A DNA stretch of 64,000 nt from Holophagales bacterium (GTDB lineage Bacteria > Acidobacteriota > Thermoanaerobaculia > UBA5066): positions 186,001-250,000 of the forward strand of contig JADKBZ010000031.1 in assembly GCA_016714815.1 (NCBI GenBank), read 5' to 3'. Every line of letters starts with the position of its first letter. The first letter of the stretch is position 1. Both the position numbers and the translations under genes were made by a program. The notes under the pieces are model-generated. The model did no database searches, had not been told where the DNA came from, and saw only the letters and a program-made list of their open reading frames with translations. Below are positions 35,684 to 44,158 of this stretch, in pieces.

Positions 35684-37635
35684 CGAAGATCCGAACGACC
35701 CTGCGCCGGCGCTTTGCGATCATCTTCTCCGCGCTGATGGGAGCGTTGCTCCTGATCATCACCGGCACGCTCCTCTACGTCCGGGTGGGAGACCAGAAGG
35801 AGCTCCTCGAGAGGTACGCCGTCGGGTACGCGAAGTCGACGAAAGACCAGCTCTGCAATCACTGGCGCCTCTACTACCGCTCCGGGGCGTACAAGTTCCG
35901 CGACATCGTCCGCAACCAGATGGACCTCAACGAGGATCTCCACCGGCTCTTCATCCTCTCGGTCCAGGGCGAGGTCCTTTTCGACTCGATGGAGAGCCCC
36001 GACCTGATGCTCCTCCCGGAGATCCCCAGGAGGCGCCTCGCGGACCCGGACCTCGTCGACGTCGCCGGGCTGCAGGAGCCCTGGTTCCAGAGGCGCGAGC
36101 TCGCCGGACTCGGCACCGTCTTCATGGTGAGCACGCCCTACTACGAGGAGTGGGGCAGGCACCCCTACTCGGTTCTCTACATCTTCAAATACGACAAGGT
36201 CTGGGCCCGCGTCAAGAAGGACCTGGGCTGGACCTCTCTCCTCGTCTTCGTCGCGCTCGCGACCGTCGCCGCGTTCGCGTCGTGGATGGCGGGGCGCGTG
36301 GCCCGGCCCCTCCTCGGGCTGACCGAAAGCGTCCGTTCCTTCTCCGAAGGAAAGCTCAAGTCGCTTCCAGAGGTCCACACGGGCGACGAAATCGAGTCGC
36401 TCGCAGAGGCTTTCAACAAGATGGCGGAGCGGATCCAGCAGCAGGTCGAGCGGCTCGAGACGGCCAACCGCGAGCTCGCCACGCTCGACCGGATGAAGAC
36501 GGACCTCCTCGCGAACGTCTCCCACGAGCTCCGGACGCCGCTCGCCGCGATCCGGGGCTACGTCGAGTTCATCCAGGAGGGGCAGCTCGGCCCGACGACC
36601 GACGCCCAGAGGAAGGGGCTCGAGGTCTGCCTCCGGAATTCCGAGCGGCTGACGAAGACCATCAACATGCTCCTGGACTTCTCGAGGATGGAGCTCGGAC
36701 GGGTCCCGATCCGCCCCGCGCCGTTCCAGATCGGCCGCCTCCTGGCGCAGATCGTCGCCGGTATCGAAGCCGACGCCCGAAAGCGGCGCATCCGCCTGAC
36801 GACGATCGTCGAGCGGGACCTCAAGCCCGTCGACGGCGACCGCGACAGGCTCACGCAGGTGCTCGAGAACCTGATCACGAACGCGCTCAAGTTCACCCCC
36901 GACGGGGGTGAGGTGGAGGTCGGAGCCAGGCCGGCCGCCGACGGGCGGCGCGTCGAGATCTGGGTCGCCGACACGGGGATCGGCATCCCGCCCGAGGAGC
37001 GCAGCCGGGTCTTCGACAAGTTCTACCAGACCGACGCTTCCGCGACCCGCAAGTTCGGCGGCATCGGGCTCGGCCTCGCGATCGTCAAGTCGATCCTCGA
37101 CGCTCACGGGGCCGACATCGTCGTCGACGGCCGTCCCGGTGCGGGCTCGGTCTTCCGTTTCTCCCTGGCCGTCGCCGAGACCCAGACGGAATCGGGCGTC
37201 TTTCACGGCCTCGTCCGCCCGGAGGCCTCGAGCCCCGACGTCCTCGCGATCGACGACGACTCCGACTTCCTCACGATCCTCAGCGAGACGCTCGGCAAGC
37301 ACGGCTTCATCGTGAGGACGGCGACGACCGCCGCGGAGGGGCTCGCCGCCGCGCGCGAGAAGACTCCCCTTCTCATCGTCCTCGACATCCGCCTCCCCGA
37401 CCGCGACGGGCTCGACCTCCTGCAGGAGCTCAGGGAGGACGACGCGACCCGCAGGACCCCGATCCTGGTCGCTTCGGTCGTCGACGAGCGCCTGGAAGGG
37501 CTGCGGCTCGGCGCCGTCGAGTACCTGGTCAAGCCGATCGACCGGGGCCGCCTCGTCGAAGCGGCGGTCCGCGCGCTCCACGCGCAGGGCGGCCGCCTCC
37601 CGTCCGGCGAGATCCAGGTCCCGCCCGGAGCCTGA
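35680..37635 (+). CDS. Membrane hybrid histidine kinase with C-terminal receiver
   Basis: GTG 35680 overlaps the lipoprotein stop. The 651-residue protein has a first membrane helix (FAIIFSALMGALLLIITGTL), an extracytoplasmic sensor (about residues 38-180), a second helix (SLLVFVALATVAAFASWMAG) and HAMP (VARPLLGLTESVRSFSEGKL). HisKA has NVSHELRTPLAAIRG with His near residue 286. HATPase has NLITNALKFTPDGGEV, ADTGIGIPPEERSRVFDKFY and GGIGLGLAIVKSI. The receiver (from about 519) carries VLAIDDDSDFLTIL, Asp in IVLDIRLPDRDG and VEYLVKPIDRG. Tight coupling to the binding lipoprotein suggests periplasmic ligand sensing. Confidence 0.94.
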   Translation: MTKIRTTLRRRFAIIFSALMGALLLIITGTLLYVRVGDQKELLERYAVGYAKSTKDQLCNHWRLYYRSGAYKFRDIVRNQMDLNEDLHRLFILSVQGEVLFDSMESPDLMLLPEIPRRRLADPDLVDVAGLQEPWFQRRELAGLGTVFMVSTPYYEEWGRHPYSVLYIFKYDKVWARVKKDLGWTSLLVFVALATVAAFASWMAGRVARPLLGLTESVRSFSEGKLKSLPEVHTGDEIESLAEAFNKMAERIQQQVERLETANRELATLDRMKTDLLANVSHELRTPLAAIRGYVEFIQEGQLGPTTDAQRKGLEVCLRNSERLTKTINMLLDFSRMELGRVPIRPAPFQIGRLLAQIVAGIEADARKRRIRLTTIVERDLKPVDGDRDRLTQVLENLITNALKFTPDGGEVEVGARPAADGRRVEIWVADTGIGIPPEERSRVFDKFYQTDASATRKFGGIGLGLAIVKSILDAHGADIVVDGRPGAGSVFRFSLAVAETQTESGVFHGLVRPEASSPDVLAIDDDSDFLTILSETLGKHGFIVRTATTAAEGLAAAREKTPLLIVLDIRLPDRDGLDLLQELREDDATRRTPILVASVVDERLEGLRLGAVEYLVKPIDRGRLVEAAVRALHAQGGRLPSGEIQVPPGA

Positions 37636-37710
37636 CTCCCCCCCGGGGGCCTTCTTTGCTCTAAGATCGAGCCAGCGCTCGGGGCATTTCGAAGACGCGA
37701 GGAGGGACAG

Positions 37711-38094
37711 ATGTCCCAGAGGCAACGGACAATCCTGATCGTCGACGACGAGGAGGACGTCCTCGACCTGCTGCAGCTCGTCTTCGAGACGAGCGGGTTC
37801 GAGGTGAGAAGGGCCTCCTCCGGGAAGGCCGCGGTCTCGAGCGCCTACGAGCTGCCGCCCGACGTCGTCCTCCTCGACGTGATGATGCCCGAGATGGACG
37901 GGTGGCAGGTTCTCCGGACGCTGAAGGGTGACGAGCGGACGAGGCACATCCCGGTCGTCATGCTCTCCGCACGTGCCGAGCGACGCGACAAGATGATCGG
38001 TCTCCAGGAGGGAGCGGAGGGGTACATCGCCAAGCCGTTCTCTCCCGCCGAGGTCGTCCGCGAGGTCCAGAGCTTTCTAGAGCGGGGACCGTGA
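37711..38094 (+). CDS. Single-domain response regulator (CheY-like)
   Basis: ATG 37711 follows GAGGAGGGACAG. The 127-residue protein is one receiver: acidic pocket LIVDDEEDVLDLL, phospho-acceptor Asp in VVLLDVMMPEMDGW, Ser/Thr in VVMLSARAERRD and Lys in EGYIAKPFSPAEV. No output domain exists. It sits between the hybrid kinase (75 bases upstream) and the EAL protein, whose GTG start overlaps its stop. It probably relays phosphate from that kinase, perhaps to the EAL protein or the sigma-54 activator. Confidence 0.95.
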   Translation: MSQRQRTILIVDDEEDVLDLLQLVFETSGFEVRRASSGKAAVSSAYELPPDVVLLDVMMPEMDGWQVLRTLKGDERTRHIPVVMLSARAERRDKMIGLQEGAEGYIAKPFSPAEVVREVQSFLERGP

Positions 38095-39416
38095 CCGTTC
38101 GGGGGCCGGTCTCCGGGGAGTGGTTCGACGCCGCGTCTATGCGCGCGGAGTGGTTGCAGAACCGGGCCCGCCTCCACGACCTCGCGACAGGCCTCCCGAC
38201 TCTCCCCGCCGTCGTCGACGACGTCCGCCGTCAGCTCGAGGACCACGGCTCCATCGCCCTGCTCGCTTTTGCCCTCGCAACCGAGAGGCAGGTCGAGGAG
38301 ACGTGGGGCTGGCAGTTCTACGACGAGCTGATCCGGGACTTCGTCGCGGGTCTGAAGGTCCAGGCCGAACGGGGCGACCTCCAGACGGCGCTCTTCTGCG
38401 TCCCGGCCGTCCGGAGCGACGAGGTCCTCTGTTTCGTACCGACGCAGCCCCGGAACGGCTCGGACATCCCGCCGAACGAATGGCTCGCCAGCCTGGCCGC
38501 GCGAATGGACAGCTTCGTCGCCTCCTTTCTCACCGAGCGGCTCACCTCGGTCGACAAGTACTCGTCCCACGTCGGACAGGCGCTGATCCTCTTCGACCCG
38601 AAGGTCCGCGTCGAGCGGGCCGTCTACCGCGGCCTGACCGAGGCCCGCGGAGAGGTCTATCGCCGGACGGCGAACGCGGAGGAACGCGGGACCGAGATCC
38701 TCCGGGGGATCCTCGCCGACCGGCGGATCGTTTCGCTCTTCCAGCCGATCCACGACCTCGTCGAGGAGACCGTCACCGGCATCGAGGCCCTTTCCCGAGG
38801 CCCGTCCGGAAGCGGCCTCGAAGACGCCGAAAGGCTTTTTTCCCTCGCCGAGAAGGCCGGGCTCGTCATCCCCCTCGAGCGCCTCTGCCGGCGGCGATCG
38901 CTCGAGGAGGCCGCCCGCGCAAACTGGGGACGGCTGATCTTCGTCAACATGTCGCCCGCGGCGGCCCAGGACGCGGACTTCCTCGACGGGCGCCTCGTGA
39001 GGGAGGTCCTCGACCTCTACCTCGACCCGCGGCAGATCGTCATCGAGGTGACCGAGCGAACCTACGCGGAGAACCAGGTCCTCTTCTCGAGCGTCCTCGG
39101 CGAGCTGCGCAAGGAAGGATTCCGCGTCGCCGTCGACGACCTCGGCTCCGGCTACTCGAACCTCTCCGCGCTCGCCGACATCCGGCCGGAGTTCCTCAAG
39201 TTCGACCACCTCTTCACCAAGGACATCCACCGGAACCGGATCAAGCAGGACCTCCTCGGCGCGATCCTCTCCTTCGCGATGAAGATGGACACCCAGGTCA
39301 TCGCAGAGGGAATCGAGTCGCTCGACGAGCTCGAAGCCCTGCGCCGGCTCGGCGTCCCGCTGGGCCAGGGGTTCTACCTCGGCCGTCCCGGCCCGATAGA
39401 GTCTCTCGCCGCCTGA
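38091..39416 (+). CDS. EAL-domain c-di-GMP phosphodiesterase with degenerate GGDEF-like N-terminus
   Basis: GTG 38091 overlaps the receiver stop as GTGA. The 441-residue product has an N-terminal region (about 20-200) lacking GGDEF or other cyclase motifs, then an EAL domain. The catalytic set appears complete: EAL motif in VTGIEALSRGPS, Asn in LIFVNMSPA, Glu in IVIEVTERTYAENQ, the Asp pair in VAVDDLGSGYSN, Lys in FLKFDHLF, and QVIAEGIES with GQGFYLGRP. It should therefore hydrolyse c-di-GMP. Its place between receiver and sigma-54 activator suggests a second-messenger branch of the same signalling chain. Confidence 0.93.
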   Translation: MTVRGPVSGEWFDAASMRAEWLQNRARLHDLATGLPTLPAVVDDVRRQLEDHGSIALLAFALATERQVEETWGWQFYDELIRDFVAGLKVQAERGDLQTALFCVPAVRSDEVLCFVPTQPRNGSDIPPNEWLASLAARMDSFVASFLTERLTSVDKYSSHVGQALILFDPKVRVERAVYRGLTEARGEVYRRTANAEERGTEILRGILADRRIVSLFQPIHDLVEETVTGIEALSRGPSGSGLEDAERLFSLAEKAGLVIPLERLCRRRSLEEAARANWGRLIFVNMSPAAAQDADFLDGRLVREVLDLYLDPRQIVIEVTERTYAENQVLFSSVLGELRKEGFRVAVDDLGSGYSNLSALADIRPEFLKFDHLFTKDIHRNRIKQDLLGAILSFAMKMDTQVIAEGIESLDELEALRRLGVPLGQGFYLGRPGPIESLAA

Positions 39417-39424
39417 CCGCGCTC

Positions 39425-41095
39425 GTGACCGACGAACGGGACGGGCCCTTCTTCCCCGGGGACGACGACGTCATGCGCCTCCGCACGGAGGTGGAGGAGC
39501 TTCGGAAGGTCAAGGCCCTGGACGGGCTCCTCGCCACGCTTACGGACGTCCTCGACGTCCGTAAGGTCTTCGACAGGGTCTCAGACGTCGCCCGGCCGGT
39601 GCTTCCTCACGACGCCCTCATCCTGGGCCTCGTCACTCCCGACCGGCAGAGCATCCGGATCTGGGCCCACTCCACCGTTCCCGAGGGAATCCCCGTTCCG
39701 GCCGTCCTCCGCCTTCCCGATCCGGAGATCCTGACCCGGGACTGGGACTTCATGCTCTTCGACGACATCACGGCCAGCGAAGAGCTGCGAAGCCGGAATC
39801 ACCCCCTCCTGAAGTTCGGATTCCGTTCCGTCCTCAGGGTCCCCCTGAAGGAAGACGGAGTCGTTGTCGGGGGGCTCAACTTCGTCGCTTTCCGGCCCGG
39901 CGCCTATTCCGGGCGGGACGTTCTCATCGCTCGCCGGATCGCCGACTTCGTCCATCTCGCCCTCACCCACCACCGGATGGCGGAGGAGGCGCAGCGGGCG
40001 GGCGAAGCGCAGGAGAGGGCCCGGCAGCTCGAGAGCCGTATCGAGGGCCTCGCCGCGGAGCTCTCGGCACGAGGACGACCGGCTCGCATCGTCGGCGTCT
40101 CGGGACCCTGGAGAGACGTCCTGACGCAGGCGACCAGGGTGGCGTCGACCGAGACGACGGTCCTTCTGACGGGCGAGTCCGGGACGGGCAAGGAGGTGCT
40201 CGCCCGCTACCTCCACTCTTCCTCGCGCCGCGCCCGGGGCCCGTTCGTCGCGCTGAACTGCGCCGCCCTGCCCGACACGCTGCTCGAATCCGAGCTCTTC
40301 GGCCACGACAGAGGGGCGTTCACGGGGGCGCACGCTCCCAAGCCGGGACGAATCGAGCTGGCGCAGGGGGGCGTCCTCTTTCTCGACGAGGTCGGAGAGA
40401 TGAGCCCGTCGGTCCAGGCGAAGCTCCTTCGCGTCCTCCAGGAGCGCGAGTTCCAGCGGCTCGGCGGAACGCGGACCATGAAGGCCGATCTGCGCGTCGT
40501 CGCGGCGACGAACCGCGACCTGCGCTCGGCGATGGCGCGCGGCACGTTCCGCGAGGACCTGTTCTACCGGCTCGCCGTCTTCGAGATCCGGATACCGGCC
40601 CTCCGGGAACGACCGGACGACATCCTCCCCCTCGCGGGAGCCTTCCTCGAGGAAGTCGGCGCCGACCTCGGGCGCCCTGCGGCCGGCATCTCCCGCGACG
40701 CGAAGGAAGCGCTCCTCCGCTATGCCTGGCCTGGGAACGCCCGCGAACTCCGGAACGTCCTCGAGCGGGCGTCGATCCTCTGCGACGGGGGCCTCGTCAC
40801 CCGCGAACACCTCGTCCTGCCGGCCGGTCCGGCGGCCACGGCGTCACCGGCGGACGCGGTGCTCCCAGCTTCCCTCGGCGCCGCGACGGGGCCAGGGCCG
40901 TCGCGCTCTTCGGGAGATGACCGTCCTGACGCGAGCTCCTCTTCCCTTTCCCTCGCGGATATGGAGCGCGCCGCGATCCAGGTTGCGCTCGCAGGGGCCC
41001 GGCAGAACAAGAGTCGAGCCGCCCGGACCCTCGGCCTCACCCGGGGCCAGCTCTACGGGAGACTCCGGCGCCTCGGCCTTCGCACTTCAGACTGA
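39425..41095 (+). CDS. Sigma-54 dependent activator (GAF-AAA-Fis), candidate regulator of the downstream peptide/export operon
   Basis: GTG 39425 gives 556 residues. The N-terminus has a short coiled coil (VEELRKVKALDGLLATLTDV) and a GAF domain (about 35-185; HPLLKFGFRSVLRVPLKEDG). The AAA+ domain (about 215-450) has Walker A GESGTGKE, GAFTGAHA for sigma-54 contact, FLDEVGEMSPSVQ, REDLFYRLAVFEIRIP and AWPGNARELRNVLERA. A Ser/Pro/Asp-rich linker leads to a Fis-type helix-turn-helix (NKSRAARTLGLTRGQLYGRL). It ends 175 bases before a small NHLP-like gene that has a good -24/-12 promoter match in front of it, so it is the natural candidate activator. No receiver is fused to it; GAF ligand binding or protein contact may control it. 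Confidence 0.93.
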   Translation: MTDERDGPFFPGDDDVMRLRTEVEELRKVKALDGLLATLTDVLDVRKVFDRVSDVARPVLPHDALILGLVTPDRQSIRIWAHSTVPEGIPVPAVLRLPDPEILTRDWDFMLFDDITASEELRSRNHPLLKFGFRSVLRVPLKEDGVVVGGLNFVAFRPGAYSGRDVLIARRIADFVHLALTHHRMAEEAQRAGEAQERARQLESRIEGLAAELSARGRPARIVGVSGPWRDVLTQATRVASTETTVLLTGESGTGKEVLARYLHSSSRRARGPFVALNCAALPDTLLESELFGHDRGAFTGAHAPKPGRIELAQGGVLFLDEVGEMSPSVQAKLLRVLQEREFQRLGGTRTMKADLRVVAATNRDLRSAMARGTFREDLFYRLAVFEIRIPALRERPDDILPLAGAFLEEVGADLGRPAAGISRDAKEALLRYAWPGNARELRNVLERASILCDGGLVTREHLVLPAGPAATASPADAVLPASLGAATGPGPSRSSGDDRPDASSSSLSLADMERAAIQVALAGARQNKSRAARTLGLTRGQLYGRLRRLGLRTSD

Positions 41096-41108
41096 TCCAA
41101 ACGGATCA
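41093..41108. promoter_or_regulatory. Inverted repeat TGATCC-AAAC-GGATCA, possible activator site
   Basis: A perfect 6-bp arm with a 4-base loop overlaps the TGA stop of the sigma-54 activator. It lies about 130 bases upstream of the proposed -24/-12 promoter, a normal distance for an enhancer-binding site. No T run follows, so it is not a clear terminator. Either role is only inferred. Confidence 0.35.
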
Positions 41109-41227
41109 ACCTGCTCCGCTCCGGCCAGAGCGTTCGTTCCCCCACGCGAGCCCCTGCTCCTCGCCTGCCCATCACAACTCTTTGTTTCAGAAAGACTTGT
41201 ATGTGGCAGTCCGCTCATCGCGGAGAT

Positions 41228-41243
41228 CGGCAGCGGTTTTGCG
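41228..41243 (+). promoter_or_regulatory. Candidate sigma-54 (-24/-12) promoter of the NHLP/export operon
   Basis: The 16-mer CGGCAGCGGTTTTGCG matches the sigma-54 pattern: GGCA at -24 and TTTTGC at -12, with the invariant GG and GC at exactly the required spacing. Transcription would start near 41253, about 17 bases before ATG 41270. A gene for a sigma-54 activator ends 133 bases upstream. The first base (C for T) and positions 6-7 deviate from consensus. Confidence 0.6.
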
Positions 41244-41269
41244 GAAGCAGTCAGCAGATGGGAGGCTCG

Positions 41270-41521
41270 ATGACTCAGAAGTCCGTCGAACGGATCCTCG
41301 GAAAGCTCGCCACCGACGAAGAGATCCGACAGCGCTTCCGCGCCGCGCCGACCGCGGCGCTCGCAATTCTGACTTCGGGGACGGATTCCCTGACGCCCGT
41401 GGAACGGGAGGCCCTTTGCGGTCTCGACGCCGACCTGCTCGACCGCTTCGCAGACGCGCTGGACCCCCGGATCCAGCGCGTCCGGATTCCCTCCGGCGGC
41501 ACCGAGGGGACGGAGCGTTGA
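41270..41521 (+). CDS. Small NHLP/Os1348-like protein (putative RiPP-precursor-related)
   Basis: ATG 41270 has GGGAGG upstream; ATG 41258 is an in-frame alternative. The 83-residue product reads TQKSVERILGKLATDEEIRQ, then RFRAAPTAALAIL, LTPVEREALCGLDADLLDRF and LDPRIQRVRIPSGGTEGTER. This pattern (SVE..LG.L.TDEE.R..F, LTP.E..AL..LD...L..F...LD.RI) matches the small Os1348/NHLP-clan proteins, relatives of nitrile-hydratase-like leader peptides. There is one Cys and a Gly-Gly near the C-terminus with only six residues after it, so a classical cleaved core is not obvious. No modification enzyme (YcaO, LanM, radical SAM) is in the window. Its stop overlaps the TolC gene start, tying it to the exporter. 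Confidence 0.8.
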   Translation: MTQKSVERILGKLATDEEIRQRFRAAPTAALAILTSGTDSLTPVEREALCGLDADLLDRFADALDPRIQRVRIPSGGTEGTER

Positions 41522-43116
41522 GCGTGAAACCCCTCGCGCTCGCCCTTCTCCTCCTTCCCTGCGCCGTCGCCGGGGCGCCCCCCGCAGAAGTCCCGCTCAC
41601 TCTCGCCGACGCCCGGCTTCGAGCCCTCGCGAAGAACATCGAGCTGCGGGTCGAGCGCGAGAACGCGACGGTCGCCGGATCCGCCGAGACGCGGGCGAAG
41701 GGAGCCTACGACCCGACGCTTCGCGCCGACGCCCGCTGGCGGGACCGGACGGATCCGGTCAACTCCATTCTGTCGGGGGCGCCCGCCGGCGACCTCGCAC
41801 CGAACTCCTCCGGCTGGGCGGCGAGCTTCGGCCTCCTCCAGCTCCTCCCGACGGGCGGCTCCGTCGCGCTCACCACCTCGGCCTCGCGCGACGAGACGAC
41901 GAACGTCTTCGCGATCCTCTCCCCTTCCTGGTCGACGTCCGTGGGGCTCGAGCTGCGGCAGCCGCTCCTGCGTGGCCTCGCCATCGACCCGTCCCGGCAG
42001 GGGCTCCGGGTCGCGATCCTGGATCGGACCCGCTCCGCGGCCTCGGTCCGGCGTGTGGCGACCGAGACGATCGCGGCGGTCGAACGGACGTACTGGAGCC
42101 TCCTCGCGGCTCGCCGGGACGCCGAAGCCCGGGAGTCCGCCGTGTCGCTGGCCCAGCGCCAGAAGAGCGACGTCGAGGCCCGGGTCGAGGCCGGCACCCT
42201 TTCCGAGGCCGACCTCTCCTCGCCCGTCGCCGAGCTGGAGCGCAGGAAGGGAGAGCTCTACGCCGCGCGCGAGGTGGAGTCGCGCGCGGAGAACGCGCTC
42301 AAGGCTCTTCTTCTTTCGGACCCGGCCGATCCGCTCTGGTCCTCGCGAATCGCCCCCGCGGAGGAGGTCGAGAACGTCGCCTTCTCCCCGCCGGACCTCG
42401 GGGAAGCGCTCGCGTCCGCGACGTCGCTCCGCCCCGAGGTGAACGAGGCCGCCGCCCGCCTCGCCCGCCTCGCCGTCGATGACGAGGCCGCGAGAGACCG
42501 GACCCGCCCGCAGCTCGACCTCGTCGCCGCCTACTCCCGCCGCGGGCTCTCGGGAGAACGGAATCCCGGGATCTCCCCTCCGTTCCCGACGGGTCCGATC
42601 GTCGTTCCCGACGCGCTCGAAGGCGGCCTCGGCCGCTCGCTCGGGACGATCCAGGAAGGGCGCTTTCCGGACGCCTCCGTCGGGCTCGCGCTCACCGTTC
42701 CGCTCGGCAATCGCGCCGCCCGCGCCGACGCGACGGCCGCCAGGGCCGTGCGGACGCAGGCCGAGCTCGGTCTCCTCCGCGCCCGCCAGCAGGTGGAGGT
42801 CGAGATTCGCAACGCGGCCGTCACGCTCGAAACCGCGGGCCAGCGCCTGGCCGCCGCACGTGCCGGGCGCTCGGCAGCCGAGGACCAGCTCCGCGCCGAG
42901 GAGGAACGCTTCTCCGCGGGGCTCACCACGAGCTTCTTCGTCCTGACCCGCCAGAACGACCTGACGCAGGCGCTTCTCGCGGAGACCGCCTCCCTCGCGG
43001 ACCTCCGGAAGGCCCACGTCGAGTGGGGCCGCGCCACCGGGACGCTTCTCTCCGAGCGACAGATCGAAGTCCAGGACGACGAGCCGGCGGCCGCGCCGGC
43101 GGGAGGAACCCGATGA
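41518..43116 (+). CDS. TolC-family outer-membrane efflux protein of the peptide-linked exporter
   Basis: TTG 41518 overlaps the NHLP-like stop as TTGA; GTG 41524 is the alternative. A signal peptide (LALALLLLPCAVAGAPPAEV) precedes an outer-membrane-factor body: VPLTLADARLRALAKNIELR, WSTSVGLELRQPLLRGLAID, a long helical repeat with RVEAGTLSEADLSSPVAELE, and the second half VGLALTVPLGNRAARADATA ending in FFVLTRQNDLTQALLAETAS. It is about 532 residues, longer than the first TolC protein in the window and not closely alike. Coupling to the small gene suggests co-production. Confidence 0.92.
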   Translation: MSVKPLALALLLLPCAVAGAPPAEVPLTLADARLRALAKNIELRVERENATVAGSAETRAKGAYDPTLRADARWRDRTDPVNSILSGAPAGDLAPNSSGWAASFGLLQLLPTGGSVALTTSASRDETTNVFAILSPSWSTSVGLELRQPLLRGLAIDPSRQGLRVAILDRTRSAASVRRVATETIAAVERTYWSLLAARRDAEARESAVSLAQRQKSDVEARVEAGTLSEADLSSPVAELERRKGELYAAREVESRAENALKALLLSDPADPLWSSRIAPAEEVENVAFSPPDLGEALASATSLRPEVNEAAARLARLAVDDEAARDRTRPQLDLVAAYSRRGLSGERNPGISPPFPTGPIVVPDALEGGLGRSLGTIQEGRFPDASVGLALTVPLGNRAARADATAARAVRTQAELGLLRARQQVEVEIRNAAVTLETAGQRLAAARAGRSAAEDQLRAEEERFSAGLTTSFFVLTRQNDLTQALLAETASLADLRKAHVEWGRATGTLLSERQIEVQDDEPAAAPAGGTR

Positions 43117-44150
43117 ACCGCGTCACCAGCCGGCTCGCCGCCGCCACCGCGCTCACGCTTCTCGTCGCAGGCTGCCGAAAGGGAGGCGACGGCGCGACCG
43201 TCCGGCTCAACGGACGCATCGAAGCTCCGACGGTCGACCTCGCCCCGAAGGTCTCCGGGCGCGTCGTCGAGGTGAAGGTCCGCGAGGGAGACCGCGTGAA
43301 GTCGGGCGACCTGCTCGTCCTTCTCGACCTCGGCGAGACCGCCATCTCCGTCGAGAGGGACCGGGACTCCCTCGGCTCGGCCGAGGCCCGGCTCGAGGAC
43401 CTGAATGCCGGCAGCCGCACCCAGGAGGTGGCGTCCGCCGAAGCGGACCTCGCCGACAAGCGGGCCGCCGTCGAGTTCGCCAGAAAGGAGGTCGCACGAC
43501 AGGAATCGCTCATGGCGAAGAAGGTCGGCATCCCCCGCGACCTCGATCGCGCCCGCACGGAGCTCCTGCGCGCCCAGGCGATCCAGAGGGCGAGCGAGGA
43601 ACGGCTCGCGCTCTCCCGCGAGGGCTCCCGCCGGTTCCAGAAGGAGCAGGCTCGCGCCGACGTGAGACGTGCGCAGACGGTCGTGAAGCAGTCCGAGAGC
43701 GTCGCGCGCGAGGCCGGGATCCGGGCACCGGCCGACGGCGTGATCCTCCACCGGATGGCCGAGGCGGGCCTCCTTCTCGGCCCCGGGCAGCCCGCCCTGA
43801 CGATGGCGTTCGCCGGCAGGCTCTACGTCCGGGCCTTCATCCCCGAGACGAAGCTCGGCCGCGTGAAGCAGGGAATGCCCGCGCAGGTCTCCGTCGACTC
43901 GTTCCCCGGAAAGCTCTTTCCCGCTCACGTCACGGAGATCTCTCCCGACGCCGAGTTCACGCCGAAGCCGGTCGAGACGCGCGAGGAACGCGTGAACCTC
44001 GTCTATGCCGCGAAGGTCGACCTCGACGCGGGCTGGGCCGAGCCCCTCGTTCCCGGGCAGCCCGCGGAAGTGACGATCCCGGCAGGAGCGGCCACGGGCG
44101 AGCCCGAATCGACGAAACCGCGCACCGTCCCCTCGGCGTCGCAGCGCTGA
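43113..44150 (+). CDS. HlyD-type adaptor lipoprotein (YbhG/YhiI-like)
   Basis: ATG 43113 overlaps the TolC stop and follows GGGAGGAA. The 345-residue product has a lipobox LLVAGC (Cys21), lipoyl half VDLAPKVSGRVVEVKVREGD, a coiled-coil hairpin (about residues 85-200; DKRAAVEFARKEVARQESLM) and the second half GIRAPADGVILHRMAEAGLL. The beta-barrel has LTMAFAGRLYVRAFIPETKL and the final domain LVPGQPAEVTIPAG. Unlike the first adaptor it is a lipoprotein rather than helix-anchored. It links the ABC components to TolC. Confidence 0.93.
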   Translation: MNRVTSRLAAATALTLLVAGCRKGGDGATVRLNGRIEAPTVDLAPKVSGRVVEVKVREGDRVKSGDLLVLLDLGETAISVERDRDSLGSAEARLEDLNAGSRTQEVASAEADLADKRAAVEFARKEVARQESLMAKKVGIPRDLDRARTELLRAQAIQRASEERLALSREGSRRFQKEQARADVRRAQTVVKQSESVAREAGIRAPADGVILHRMAEAGLLLGPGQPALTMAFAGRLYVRAFIPETKLGRVKQGMPAQVSVDSFPGKLFPAHVTEISPDAEFTPKPVETREERVNLVYAAKVDLDAGWAEPLVPGQPAEVTIPAGAATGEPESTKPRTVPSASQR

Positions 44151-44158
44151 GAGCCGCC

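Noticed and set aside
41204..41219. TGGCAG as a second sigma-54 promoter
   Set aside because: The -24 half fits but there is no GC at the required -12 position; the element at 41228 fits better.
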